The notes beneath the pieces were generated by a model. The model had not been told where the DNA came from. It ran no database searches and saw nothing but the letters and a program-made list of their open reading frames with translations. 64,000 nt of DNA from Wyeomyia smithii (taxonomy: Eukaryota; Arthropoda; Insecta; Diptera; Culicidae). The stretch lies in contig NC_073696.1 of NCBI RefSeq assembly GCF_029784165.1, forward strand, positions 6,882,001 to 6,946,000, in the 5' to 3' direction. The translations under genes and the position numbers were made by a program. Shown piece after piece: positions 31,137 to 43,300 of the stretch (its first letter is position 1; the number at the start of each line of letters is the position of its first letter).

Positions 31137-33788
31137 ACGAGTAACCTTAGCGAAGATCGGGTAACCAACCCCGGTGGAAACTATGGTCGTATGCTGACTG
31201 GGAAGGGGGTCGTACGCGGCTGTATCCCCATAGGGGCGGCGTACAACAGCGTCTGACCCGGAGCGGGCGGCTGAATTATGGAATGCTGTATCCCGCCAGC
31301 TACACCTAAGATGGCAGCCCCATCAGCAGGATGTAGGTATCGCGACCCTGGTATGGTAGCATACCGAAACCTTTCATCAACCACGAACAACGATTTTAGA
31401 AATACGGAACGGATCAATCGGCAAAGACCTAGGCTACGAACACGGAAAAAGATTAAGGTAAACGATTGGAAATTGGGTACTTGGAACGTCCGATCTCTCA
31501 ATGAACCGGCGCGGGCTGGCTTGCTTGCTCGAGAACTACAGCGGCAGGGAGTCGAAATCGCAGCGATTCAGGAGGTTCGGTGGCCAAATTCCGGAGAAAG
31601 GGAATTCCGTGCAGTAGACCCTATTGCATGCACTTCTTTCAAGTACCACATCTACTACAGTGGCGGCAAAGCAGCGGAACGGGGCGTCGGTTTCGTAGTG
31701 CTGGGAAATCAGAAAACAAGAGTCATCCGGTGGAGGCCCGTAGATGACCGTATATGCGTGTTGAGGATTAAGGGCAAATTCTTCAACTACAGTTTAATCA
31801 ACACCTACGCACCGACAAACGACAAATCCGATGAAGTCAAAGATGAGTTCTATGACAAGCTTGAGCGAATCTATGACGAGTGCCCAAAACACGACATAAA
31901 AGTCGTCATCGGAGACGCAAACGCACAGGTTGGGAGGGAGGAATTCTTCCGTCCGGTCATTGGAAGACATAGCCTCCACTCGTCAACCAATGAAAACGGC
32001 CTGAGGCTGATAAACTTTGCCGCGGCCAGAGGAATGACCATATGTAGCTCCTATTTTCCACGTTTGAATATTCGGAAACACACCTGGAGGCATCCAAATG
32101 AAGAAGCCTGCTCCCAGATCGATCACGTACTGATTGACGGTCGGCACTTTTCGGATGTTACTGATGTTAGGTCTTTTCGGGGACCAAACATTGACTCTGA
32201 CCATTATCTCGTCGTTTGTAAGATCCGCGCACGGTTGTCGAACGTGCTGAAATCTCGCACAGAGAGGACGACGCTTTTCAACATTCAGCGGTTGAAAGCT
32301 GATGGCGTGGCAGCAGAATACGCCAGAGAGCTGGATCAACGGATCGCAGAACAGCAGGAGGAAGGAGTGGAAGACAAAAATGGGCTGTGGAGCAGTATTC
32401 ACGGCGCCATCGAAACGACTGCGAGAGAGGTGGTAGGTACGACGCGTGGAAGGCAGCCTAACGGCTGGTTCGATGCCGAGTGCCAGAGAGCGACAGATGA
32501 GAAGAACCGTGCCAGGAGCCGCATGCTCACTGAATCTTTTGTTGGGGAATACCAGGCTGGTTTCCGACAAGGGCGTTCCACGACGGATCAAATTTTCACC
32601 CTGCGACAGATCCTCGATAAGTTCCGGGAGTACAACTTATCGACTCACCATCTTTTTGTGGATTTCAGGGCGGCATACGACTCAGTGAAAAGAAACGAGC
32701 TGTGGCAGATCATGCTGGAACACGGTTTCCCTACGAAACTAATAAAGCTGAGTCGTATGACACTGGAGGGATCAAAATCGTGCGTGCGGATAGCTGGCGA
32801 GACATCAGCCGCGTTCGTAACGTTGGATGGACTGAAGCAGGGGGATGCGCTCTCCAACCTACTATTTAACATCGCTCTTGAGGGTGCAGTACGAAGAGCA
32901 AACGTCGAAAGAAACGGTACGATCATCACAAAATCTCACATGCTTCTTGGCTTTGCGGACGACGTCGATATCATCGGTATCAACCGTAAGGCCGTGGAGG
33001 AGGCCTTCGTACCTTTTAAGAGAGAAGCAGCGAGATTGGGACTTGTCATTAACTCTGCCAAAACGAAGTACATGGTAGCTGGCAGAGAGCGTGGAAGTCC
33101 CTGTGGTGTTGGTGCTGAGGTGGAGATAGATGGGGCACGATTTGAAGTGGTTGACGAATTCGTTTATCTTGGTACGCTTGTGACATGTGACAACGATATG
33201 AGCCGTGAAGTGAAACGACGAGTTGCAGCTGCGAACAGGGCTTTCTACGGTCTGCGTAACCAGCTAAGGTCCCGTAGTTTGCAAACTCGCACAAAACTAG
33301 CGCTGTGTAGGACGCTGATACTCCCGGTGGCCCTTTACGGACATGAAGCATGGACGCTGAAGGAAGCTGATCGACGAGTGCTCGGAGTTTTTGAGCGTAA
33401 AGTTCTGCGATCGATACTTGGCGGTAAACTGGAAGACGGAGTGTGGCGCAGACGCATGAATCACGAGTTGTACCAGGTATACAAACATGCTGATATAGTG
33501 AAGGTAATACAGCGGGGCAGGCTGCAGTGGGCTGGACATGTAGCCAGGATGCCTGACGAGAGAGCCGCCAAAACTATCTTCAGTAGAGAACCAGGAAGAG
33601 GCCGGCGACTCCGTGGTAGGCCTCGCACGCGGTGGATGTGCGCGGTGGAAGAAGATGCACGATCTGCTGGTGTACGGGGAGACTGGAGAACGGCTGCTCA
33701 AGACAGAAGAAGATGGACATCTCTAATTCGTTCGGCCCTGGACCGGTGAACGGTCCGTTAGCCAAAAAAAGTAAAGTAAGTAAGTAAC
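31137..33788 (+). mobile_element. RTE-clade LINE, internally deleted
   Basis: A single-ORF LINE with a 140-bp 5' region and a 3' tail of GTAA repeats (33770-33786), as in RTE/JAM1-type elements. It sits inside the TIR element copy 2. No poly-A. A TSD cannot be set because flanking host sequence was also lost. Confidence 0.8.
31278..33749 (+). CDS. RTE-clade endonuclease-RT, 823 residues, in-frame deletion of RT fingers
   Basis: An APE-type endonuclease fills about residues 65-330: LGTWNVRSLNE, AIQEVRWPNSGE, VIGDANAQVG and SDHYLVVCK. The RT palm follows: HLFVDFRAAYDSVKR (motif A), LDGLKQGDALSNLLFN (B) and LLGFADDVDIIG (C, FADD). The thumb and C-terminus show YLGTLVTCDNDMSREVKRR and AGHVARMP. 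Against the RTE at 35690-38907, about 225-230 codons between the linker (ARSRML) and FVGEYQAGF are missing, removing the RT fingers, yet the frame stays open. It starts at ATG 31278. An endonuclease-competent but RT-defective protein is possible; whether it is expressed is unknown. Confidence 0.82.
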   Translation: MECCIPPATPKMAAPSAGCRYRDPGMVAYRNLSSTTNNDFRNTERINRQRPRLRTRKKIKVNDWKLGTWNVRSLNEPARAGLLARELQRQGVEIAAIQEVRWPNSGEREFRAVDPIACTSFKYHIYYSGGKAAERGVGFVVLGNQKTRVIRWRPVDDRICVLRIKGKFFNYSLINTYAPTNDKSDEVKDEFYDKLERIYDECPKHDIKVVIGDANAQVGREEFFRPVIGRHSLHSSTNENGLRLINFAAARGMTICSSYFPRLNIRKHTWRHPNEEACSQIDHVLIDGRHFSDVTDVRSFRGPNIDSDHYLVVCKIRARLSNVLKSRTERTTLFNIQRLKADGVAAEYARELDQRIAEQQEEGVEDKNGLWSSIHGAIETTAREVVGTTRGRQPNGWFDAECQRATDEKNRARSRMLTESFVGEYQAGFRQGRSTTDQIFTLRQILDKFREYNLSTHHLFVDFRAAYDSVKRNELWQIMLEHGFPTKLIKLSRMTLEGSKSCVRIAGETSAAFVTLDGLKQGDALSNLLFNIALEGAVRRANVERNGTIITKSHMLLGFADDVDIIGINRKAVEEAFVPFKREAARLGLVINSAKTKYMVAGRERGSPCGVGAEVEIDGARFEVVDEFVYLGTLVTCDNDMSREVKRRVAAANRAFYGLRNQLRSRSLQTRTKLALCRTLILPVALYGHEAWTLKEADRRVLGVFERKVLRSILGGKLEDGVWRRRMNHELYQVYKHADIVKVIQRGRLQWAGHVARMPDERAAKTIFSREPGRGRRLRGRPRTRWMCAVEEDARSAGVRGDWRTAAQDRRRWTSLIRSALDR

Positions 33789-34500
33789 AGAAATATTATT
33801 TCTTTCAAATATGGTATCTTCGTTGTTCTTTGGTATCTTGAAACGGATTAAATTTTTTTCTGATTGATTTTGTATACTGATGGAATGTTTAAATTGACCT
33901 GAATTGAATGTCACATGTTCAGAAAATTCCATGTCAATTTTAAATTTTCTGTGAATATACATTTTCAATAAAAACTGTAATTCGTTATCGATATTTTTTC
34001 CACGAGCTTGTAACTGCAGGGAAAAAAACTATGTGACATCTTTGCCGCCTCGTGATCGGTGAGTGAGCCATCTTTCGCAGGACAAATAGATATACAAAGA
34101 CGTTTAATTTCTACCAAATCGTTCTCAATTTATTATTTCATAGAAGGTTGCCTTTTCGCGTATTAAAGAAAGTTGACTGTATTAGAATGAAAGGTATTCT
34201 TCAATGTTAAAGAGAATATTTTTTCTTCTAAAATAAAGTGCTGCAAATAGATAACCAAAATACAGACCCCGTTTTGGCAACACGCCAGAGTTTTTTCTGG
34301 TGCCAAAATCGAACCATGCCAAAAATTAACGGTTCTATTTTCATGACTTTTTTATTTTTTAAGTGACCAAAGACGACCTTTACAGTAACAATGGCCACCA
34401 ATGAACTACTTTTAGTTCCAAGTCGTTTGCAGTGTCGCTTGATGAATTTAGGCTGACGACCTAGATACTTGATATTACCACCCGAGTAATTAAAAACATA

Positions 34501-35579
34501 GTACCGTCTGCCGGGGTGAGATTAAGCCACGGGGGTGAGATTGAGCCAAAACGGGAAATGTTTGTATGTTAAATTACTTGAGATTTCTAGAACCTTATAC
34601 CTCAAATTCAATACTTATGACACATGACATATTTATTCACAACTTAAAATGGAATATAGATAATATCAGTGAACTCCATAACTTAAATAATGTTTCAAAG
34701 TACAGGGTGAAAAACATGCGTTAATAACTTTATCCAAAAATGTCCCAACCAATCCGATCAAGAAATCACATCAACTTACTACTCAGTTGGTACGTTAGGA
34801 TGTCGTCTCTAATGTGTTGAGGAAATATTATGCATTAAACCTGTATTGGCTCAGAAAAAAATGTTTTTTCCAAACTGTACACTTTTCGAGCCCTTTTGGG
34901 GTGAGATTGTGCCAAGCTATAATGAATGGTAAAGTGTGCGGAATTCACATTTACGACAAATTTATATCAGTGTACACCAAAACACTTGCATTGCTTACAT
35001 AGGGTGTGTTGTCTAGCTATGGTATTATTTGAAATAATGACTAGAAGCTTGAGAACAGTAAGCTAACAACTGTTAGAAGGAAGTTCACAATGATTGATAT
35101 CACTTATGGAATGTAACAAAATTTTGTACACTTATTGTATATAAACTGATGACTTGAAAAGCGAGGAATGAGGGTTGTGGGTACGTTTACAGCGGTTTTG
35201 AGATCAGATTTGAGAATATACAGTGGTCAACGACACACAATAATTGAAACGAAAAGTATTCTCAGGCTTTATGTTCTAATGTTTTCCCTTTCTAAGCTAC
35301 CTGGAGACGCCACTATGTATATAGAGACTGTCTATAAGCCACGTTCTTATAACTGGTTACTCCAGATATCGATTTGATCCAGTCATACATTTTTCTATAA
35401 TTCATATAAAACGTAGTTTCTGGTCTACTCCCTACAGCCGCCTAATAGTCCACGTGGTTTATGGTCGTCCCTATTCTAACTGTTTTATCATGTTATTCAT
35501 GTGAATTATTTGTAGATACACTACTGTTCATTTAACAGGTGTTAAATTCAACTTTTTGTTTTTGGCACAATCTCACCCC
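34501..35579. mobile_element. Element with inverted GGGGTGAGATT ends
   Basis: GGGGTGAGATT[AG][AT]GCCA occurs at 34513 and 34532, again internally at 34898, and in reverse complement at 35560-35579. The outer copies give an inverted end of about 20 bp. Non-coding, about 1.08 kb. Likely a MITE-like family; TSD not defined. Confidence 0.55.
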
Positions 35580-35593
35580 ATAGATGGGGTCAT

Positions 35594-35665
35594 TCCAGGC
35601 ATCATTTTGACGATTCATTGTGCAATTTCAGCTGACACGACGTCATATGATACAATAGACTACCA
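35594..35665 (+). repeat. LINE 3'-end-like fragment
   Basis: CATTTTGACG-TTC-TTGTGCAATTTCAGCTGA matches, in the opposite orientation, the 3' side of the inserted element at 54542-58448 (54580-54632). Probably a remnant of a related LINE 3' UTR. Confidence 0.45.
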
Positions 35666-35689
35666 GACTACCGACAATAGCTAAGTGAG

Positions 35690-38600
35690 AAGGTGCGACG
35701 CGATCGTTGGCGCGGTAACCATATCTCGTCTTCGCACCATAGAGGAAATGCTTCGCCAACCCGAGCGTCTGTCCACCAAGATGGTGCGGCTCAAAACAGC
35801 GTCTGATCTCCATGTTAGGAGCGGCTGATCAACGTCCTGGTGTCAGCGTGGGACTCTAATCAGAGCTGACACGATGGCCCTCCGACGAGACAGGGGGTTG
35901 GGGAAGGCCCAACAAGCCGCCCCGAAAAACACCAAATGTTGCAAATATCGAAGAAGTTTATACGGATCGGAACAATCGGCACAGACCTAGGCGACGAAAT
36001 AAGGACCACGATTGGAAACTCGGTACATGGAACTGCAGATCGTTAGGCTTTCACGGCTGCGACAGGATCATATATGATGAACTAAATCCACGCAACTTCG
36101 AAATCGTAGCACTGCAGGAACTTTGCTGGTCGGGACAGAAGGTATGAAAAAGCGGACATCGAGAGGCTACCTTTTATCAGAGCTGTGGCACTACCAACGA
36201 GCTTGGAACGGGCTTTATAGTGCTGGGTAGGATGCGCCAACGCGTGATCGGGTGGCAGCCGATCAGTGCGAGGATGTGTAAGTTGAGAATTAAGGGCCGG
36301 TTCTTCAACTACAGCATCATCAACGTGCACTGCCCACAAAGGAAGAGCCGACGATGAGAACAAAGCGCTCTATGCGCAGCTGGAGCAGGTGTATGATATC
36401 TGTCCGCAACGGGACGTTAAGATCTTCATCGGTGATATGAACTCTCAGATAGGAATGGAGGCAATGTACAGACCGGTGATAGGGCCGAATAGCCTGCACG
36501 CCGCATCAAATGATAACGGCCAACGATGTGTGAACTTTGCAGCCTCCCGCGGTATGGTAGTCAGAAGTACCTTCTTCCCCCGCAAAGACATCCACAAAGC
36601 CACCTGGAGATCACCTGACTTACAAGTGGAGAACCAAATCGACCACGTTCTAATCGATGGTAAATTCTTCTCTGACGTCATCAACGTTCGCACCTACCGC
36701 AGTGCGAATATTGATTCGGACCATTACCTTGTTGCAGTATGCATGCGCTCAAAACTTTCGACGGTGCGAAATACGCGTCAAAGTCGCCCACCGCGACCAA
36801 ACATCGGGCAATTACGGGACGCCGAGGTTGCACGGGAGTACGCGCAGCAGCTGGAAGCAGCATTACCAACGGAAGAGCAGCTTGGAGCAGCTACTCTCGA
36901 AGATGGCTGGAGGGACATTCGATCAGCCATAGGTAGTACTGCGAAAGAAACGACTGGTTTGACGACGAGTGCAAACAGTTAGTGGAAGAGAAGAATGCAG
37001 CACGAGCGAGAATGCTGCAACACCAAACGAGGGCGAACGTGGAGCGCTACCGACGCGCACGGAACAGGCAAAACTCGGTCTTTCGGAAGAAGAAGCGCCA
37101 GGAGGAAGATCGAGTTCGCGAGGCGATGGAGGAACTGTACCGTGCGAATGACACACGAAAGTTCTACGAGAAGCTGAACTGTTCCCGCAAAGGCTATGTG
37201 CCACAAGCCGACATGTGCAAGGACCTGGGCGGCAACCTTCTCACGAACAAGTGTGAGGTGATTGACAGGTGGAAGCAGTACTACGATGAGCACCTTTATG
37301 GCGATGTAGCAGAGGACGACGACGGAGTGGTAGTAGATCTCGGTGTACGCGCAGATGACGACAGAATCCCAGCCCCTGACCTCCAGGAGGTAAGAGAGGA
37401 GATCGGCCGGCTGAAAAACAATAAAGCCGCTGGAGCTGACCAACTCCCCAGCGAGCTGTTAAAACACGGTGGTGAATCACTGGCTAGGGCGCTACACTGG
37501 GTTATTGCCAAGATTTGGAAGGAGGAGGTAGTACCGGAGGAGTGGATGGAGGGTACAGTGTGCCCCATCTACAAAAAAGGCGACAAGTTGGATTGCTGCA
37601 ACTACCGCGCAATCACGTTGCTGAACGCCGCCTACAAGGTACACTCTCAAATTCTGTGCCGTCGACAATCACCGTTTGCAAGGGAATTCGTGGGGCAATA
37701 CCAATCGGGATTTATGGGTGCACGCGCCACCCAAATATGCGGACCAAATATTCGCGGTACGGCAGGTCCTACAGAAGTGTCGTGAGTATAACGTGCCCAC
37801 ACATCACTCTTGTTCATCGATTTTAAATCGGCATACGACACAATCGTTCGAGACCAGCTATGGCAGATTATGCACGATTACGGCTTTCCGGATAAACTGA
37901 CATGGTTGGTCAAGTCGACGATGGATCGGGTGATGTGCGTAGTTCGAGTTTCGGGGACACTCTCGAGTCCCTTCGAATCTCGAAGAGGGTTACGGCAAGG
38001 TGATGGATTATCGTGCTTGCTATTCAACATCGCTTTGGAAGGTGTGATACGTAGGGCTGGTATCGACACGAGTGGCACGATTTTTAGAAGGTCTGTTCAG
38101 CTCTTTGGCTTCGCCGATGACATTGATATTGTAGCACGAACCCTTGAAAAGATGACGGAGACGTACATCAGACTGAAGGCTGCATCGAAGACCAAGTACA
38201 TGAGAGGAAGAGGTTCCAGAGAAGACAGTGTCAACCTCCCGCCACGAATTCATATTCGCGGTGATGAAATCGAGGTGGTAGACGAGTTCGTGTACCTGGG
38301 CTCACTGGTGACTGCTGACAACGATACTAGCAGAGAAATTCGTCGACGCCTTATGGCAGGAAATCGTGCCTACTTTGGACTCCGGAGGACACTCCGCTCG
38401 AATAAAATCCGCCGCCGCACGAAGTTAACCATCTACGAAACACTGATCAGACCGGTAGTCCTCTACTGCCACGAAACCTGGACTATGCTCGTGGAGGACC
38501 AACGCGCCCTTGGGGTTTTCGAACGAAAGGTGTTGCGTTCCATCTGTGGTGGAGTGCAGATGGAAGATGGATCATGGCGGAGGCGGATGAACCACGAGTT

Positions 38601-38907
38601 GCATCAGCTGCTGGGAGAACCACTCACCGTTCAAACGGTGAAAATCGGGAGACTACGGTGGATTGGGCATGTCGTTAGGATGTCGGACGACAACCCGATG
38701 AAAATGGTTCTTGATAACAACCCGACTGGAACAAGGCGACGGGGCGCGCAGCGAGCAAGGTGGCTCGATCAAGTGAAAAACGACCTGCGGGGCCTCCGCA
38801 GACGACATGGCTGGCGAGCTGCAGCCATGGGCCGAGTTGAATGGAGACGACTTCTTCGAACAGCAAGGGACACTTCGGCCTGGAGCTGACTGGTAAGGTA
38901 AGTAAGT
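35690..38907 (+). mobile_element. RTE-clade LINE, full length but frameshifted
   Basis: 5' region from about 35690, degraded ORF 35950-38889, and a GTAA tail at 38893-38907 of the same kind as the RTE at 31137. It retains the RT fingers that the other copy lacks. The two copies are different subfamilies, judging from their moderate similarity. Confidence 0.8.
35950..38889 (+). pseudogene. RTE endonuclease-RT, multiple frameshifts
   Basis: Endonuclease: LGTWNCRSLG-like near 36020, IVALQELCWSGQK near 36105, then FIGDMNSQIG and SDHYLVAVC in 36389-36982. A shift near 36950 leads to 36982-37785 with LKNNKAAGADQLPSELLK, KGDKLDCCNYRAITLL and FVGQYQSGFM. One or two shifts between 37725 and 37815 precede 37810-38889: FIDFKSAYDTI (A), RRGLRQGDGLSCLLFN (B), LFGFADDIDIVA (C), YLGSLVTADNDTSREIRRR and GRLRWIGHVVRMSDD. 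A short deletion before SKTKYM is likely. Catalytic residues are visible, but no single frame spans the gene. Confidence 0.82.
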
Positions 38908-38960
38908 GTTAGTGAGAGATCATTGATCTATATCCACTGCGGGGGAGGAGGGGGTTCTGT

Positions 38961-39076
38961 ATAACGTCCACGGTCCATACAAAATTTTTAGAATGTATAA
39001 TGGGCAATCGTCCACGGAGGGGAAGGGGGGTCAAAATCGTCAAAAATCTGTCCACGTGGAATGTGGATGGCCCCTT
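38961..39076 (-). mobile_element. MITE with GGGGCCATCCA end
   Basis: The right end reads TGGATGGCCCC; 61008 onward carries GGGGCCATCCATGTTCCACG in the other orientation. Both also share CCACGGTCCATACAAAATTTT. A short non-coding element. Confidence 0.55.
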
Positions 39077-39390
39077 AAGCGTTTTTCGCGGGTTGAAAAA
39101 CTTTTAGAATCTAGAGTAATAGTCTAAAACGGCGACTACATCTTGGCATTAACTTTAACCAAGGTAACAGAAAATTTTCAGTTCAATACGTCAAATTTTT
39201 GTGGAAAGTTTCATGAGGATCAAAAATGGTTGATATATAGACCGTTCCGATAATTATAAATACACTTACGATCAACCGTCATTTCAAATAACGTGCAGTA
39301 TTCAACCAAACGTTGGCTGCGTCCTGTTGTTTACATCCAAAAGAAACGGATGCTGTCATTTTTTCTAACATCTAGTGCGAAATTTTGAAA

Positions 39391-39612
39391 ATGCGTGGCC
39401 TTTCTCCCGAGCAAAGAAAGCGAATTGTGCACAAATGGGGCACCGTGAGTGGTCTTTCTATAAGAAAATTAGCCAGAGAAGAAGGTATAAGTGTCGGAGC
39501 AGTTCAAACCGCATTGCGGAAGTATTGTGAAGAGTGCACATTTACTGATGCCCCAAGACGTGGTAGAAAACCCGGGCCTGTTGATCCCACAATGGACCCA
39601 AAAGGTTAAGGA
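39391..39612 (+). pseudogene. DD37E transposase N-terminus (DNA-binding HTH)
   Basis: Begins ATGCGTGGCC with LSPEQRKRIVHKW, followed by the helix-turn-helix LSIRKLAREEGISVGAV, which binds the element's TIR. After PGPVDP the frame must shift once (near 39590) to reach VKEYYKRH, where the insert cuts in. The remainder of the protein resumes at 49907. Confidence 0.8.
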
Positions 39613-39614
39613 AT

Positions 39615-39633
39615 ACTACAAGCGGCATTCTTC
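39615..39633 (+). repeat. Left direct repeat of the 10.3-kb insert
   Basis: ACTACAAGCGGCATTCTTC, matching 49906-49924 with one change. It reads as a TSD of non-LTR size inside the transposase codons for YYKRH. Confidence 0.72.
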
Positions 39634-40367
39634 GAAGGTGGAAACACTGGTCCAAGTGAAAAAAGTGCTCTTTTAGAGCTCGTATAGTTTTCTTTATTTA
39701 TGGAGTGATTGCAGAAATAAAATTACTGGTGAAGTGTTCAAAGTTTTGTGTAGTGTATGGACCAAGCTGGTAGGGTGGAGAATTGAAGAAGAATTGTGAA
39801 TAATATGTGTAATTTGTGAATTTCGAATATTGCTCTTGGCCGCACGGAAGGTTCAAGAAAAGCTTCTGGTTGAGAGAATTGGTTACTACGGTGATAGTGA
39901 ATTTCTAATAAGAATTTTGATGGCTATACCTCTTGCATACTGAAAGAAAAACGGTTGAAAGGAGGTAAAATGAATTTCAGAGATCCGAAATATAGTTTGA
40001 AAATTGTGGACAGCGAAAAAGATAAGTATAACAACATAAATATGCATTAGGATGGTGTATGAGTGAAAATACGAGATACCTGGAATGTTACTGGTCGAGT
40101 GGCAATTATTGAGCGTTTGAAGGCAGCATTCAAATAGAAAACTGTCTGGCCTGTGTAAAAGTTTTGCTGCTGGAAACTTGAACTAGTAATGTCAATGGTA
40201 TATGATTCAATCGTGCTGTTTGTGTTAATTAAATGAATGATTGTGAGTAACAAACCAATTTTGAAGCTCTCGAAAGGAGCGAAAGACAGGCAGGCATGGT
40301 AGAGTGAGCGAGGTTGTGGTCAACACGTTTTAATATAACGAAAATACATTCATATCATAGCTGCGTG

Positions 40368-43300
40368 GGTAAGCCGGCAGCGAAACCACGGGCATAAGGG
40401 TGACGCAACTGAACCTGAACCATTGCTTCGCGGCTCAGCAGCTGCTACACCAAGCAGCCACTGAGTCGTTGTCGGACATCGCCGTCATATCGGATCCCTA
40501 CCGCATCCCTCCCGGAAACGGTAACTGGGTTGCGGATAGGTCCAGTTTGGCGGCCATATGTACGACGAGCAATTCCCGGTTCAGAAGGTTGTCTCAACCT
40601 CAGAAGAAGGGTACGTAGTTGCTAAGGTGAACGGAGTGTTCTACTGCTGTTGCTATGCTCCGTCACGTTGGTCTACCGAAAGGTTCACCCAGATGGTCGA
40701 CCTCCTATCCATGGAGCTAACGGGCCTAACGCCGTTGGTGGTGGCGGGCGACTTCAACGCTTGGGCTGTTGAGTGGGGAAGTCGCTTCACGAACCAGAGG
40801 GGCCAGATCCTGTTGGAGGCTTTTGCAAAGCTCAACCTAGATCTAGCCAACGTTGGGAACAAAAGTACATTTAGCAGAAATGGTGCGGAGTCGATCATCG
40901 ACGTGACGTTCTCCAGCCCAGGACTGATCAAGAACTGGAGGGTAGACGATGGCTACACCAATAGCGACCACCAGGCGGTCTGTTATAGTGTAGACAACAA
41001 CGAGAGGCGGCAAGCGACGGGTAGAGCCAACACTCCGACCGTTCGCGGGTGGAAGACATCGCACTTTGATGCCGAGGTATTCGAAGAGGCAATGAGAAGG
41101 GAGCACGAGGGGGGCAGTTGGCTCAGCCCGACTGCTGACCAACTAGTTGCTATGCTATCGCGGGCGTGCGACGCCACCATGCCTAGGACTCGCCAACCTA
41201 GGAATGGAAAGCCACCGGTTTACTGGTGGACGGACGCGATAGCCGACCTTCGCAGTGCGTGCCTCCGTGCAAGACGGAGGATGCAGCGTGCGCGAAACGA
41301 AGAAGAGAAGACAGAGTGTCGCGCAGCATTCATTTCGGCAAGATCGATGCTAAAGAGTGCGATAAAGGCCAGCAAGAGGGCCTGCTTCGATAGGCTATGT
41401 GCGAGTGCCAATACAAATCCGTGGGGTGACGCCTACAGGATCGTAATGGCCAAGACTAAAGGCGCGCTGGCGCCTGCAGAGCGATCACCAGCGATGCTGG
41501 AGCGTATCATCGAGGGACTCTTTCCACGCCACGAGCCAGGTCCTTGGCCTCCGGCGGTCGAGTCTCACGTCCGACGTTCCAGTATCTCAGACGTAGACCA
41601 GAGATGGTCGGCCAACCTGCCGAGCATCCAATCCGTGAGCGACGACAGCCGTGTCGAGGCAGGGGAGGAGGCAAGGGTTACGAATGAGGAACTCATCGTG
41701 ATCGCCAAATCCCTAAAGATGAGCAAGGCACCGGGACCGGATGGTATCCCTAACCTGGCGATCAGGCTGGCGATAAAAACGGCCCCCGGGCTGTTCAGGG
41801 CAGTCATGCAGAGGTGCCTGGATGACTGTCTCTTTCCGGACAGGTGGAAGCGGCAGAGACTGGTTTTATTGCCGAAGGCTGGGAAACCGCCAGGGGACCC
41901 ATCGGCATATAGGCCTATCTGCCTGCTGGACACCGCGGGCAAGGTGCTTGAGAGGATCATCCTCAACAGACTGGTGAGGTACACGGAGGGTGTACACGGT
42001 CTGGAAAGTAACTGGTTCGGCTTCCGGAAGGGCAGGCCCACGCTGGACGCAATCTCTTCCGTCATCAAGACGGCGGAGGTAGCAATCCAGCGCAAGAGAA
42101 GGGGAATACGCTACTGCGCAATCGTCACGCTCGACGTGAAGAATGCGTTCAATAGTGCCAGTTGGGACTCCATAGCGCTCGCGCTCAGGAGCATCCATGT
42201 ACCGGTGTCGCTGTACAAGATTCTGGAAAATTATTTCCAGAATCGAGTACTTATTTACGACACGGAGGAGGGTCAGAAGTGCGTCCCAATTACCGCAGGA
42301 GTTCCGCAAGGTTCTATCCTGGGCCCGGTGTTGTGGAATGTCATGTATGACGGAGTGTTGAAACTAAAGTTCCCTGTAGGGGTTGTGATCGTCGGCTTTG
42401 CAGACGACATAACGCTGGAGGTTTACGGCGAGTCTATCGAGGAGGTCGAGTTGACGGCCGCACACTGTATACGCAAGGTCGAGGACTGGATGCGCTCCAG
42501 GAAACTGGAGCTCGCGCATCATAAGACGGAGGTCACGGTTGTGAACAACCGTAAATCGGAGCAACAGGCGGTGGTCAGAGTCGGAGACTGCACCATCACC
42601 TCGAAGCGATCCCTGAAGCTCTTGGGGGTTATGGTGGACGACAAGCTCACGTTTGGGAGTCACGTCGACTATGCCTGTAAGAGGGCCTCATCGGCTATTG
42701 CAGCACTATCTCGTATGATGCCCAATAGCTCAGCGGTTTATGGCAGCAAGCAAAGACTTCTTGCCAGCGTGGTTTCGTCCATACTTAGGTATGGTGGGCC
42801 AGTGTGGTCCAGAGCGCTAGGTACTAACAGTTACCGTGGTAAACTGGAAAGTACCTACAGGCTCATGTGCCTGAGAGTTGCGAGTGCGTATCGTACGGTG
42901 TCATACGATGCAATCTGTGTCTTGTCCGGCATGATGCCTATCAGCATCGCCATCAAGGAGGACAGAGAGTGTTTCGACCAACGTGATACAAGGGGCATAC
43001 GAGGTACCAGAAGGTCATTCTCGATGCTCCGCTGGCAGCGGGAATGGTCCAACTCCACAAAAGGCAGATGGACGCACCGACTCATACCGGAGATATCCGG
43101 CTGGGTCGGGAGACGACATGGTGAAATGAACTTCCACCTGACACAAATCCTGTCAGGCCATGCTTGTTTCAGGCAATATCTGCACAGGTTCGGACACGCG
43201 GTGTCCCCCATGTGTCCCGAGTGCGTGGAGGAGCAGGAGACTGCTGAGCATGTCTTCTTCGTATGCCCCCGTTTCGTAAGAGCGAGGAGCAACATGATGG

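Larger units (their letters stand above)
30128..34482. mobile_element. TIR element, GACGTAGGACTAC family, copy 2 (split by RTE LINE)
   Basis: Aligns with copy 1 from the left terminus (TACGTAGGACTACGTC at 30131) to about 31134, and again from about 33805 to 34482. An RTE LINE fills the gap, and roughly 300 bp of the family (copy 1 positions 2195-2500) is missing at the junction. The right terminus is also lost. The MITE of copy 1 is absent at 34204. Confidence 0.68.

Noticed and set aside
40320..40367. TSD for R1-clade copy 2
   Set aside because: No duplicate of the left flank follows the A-rich 3' end near 43716.
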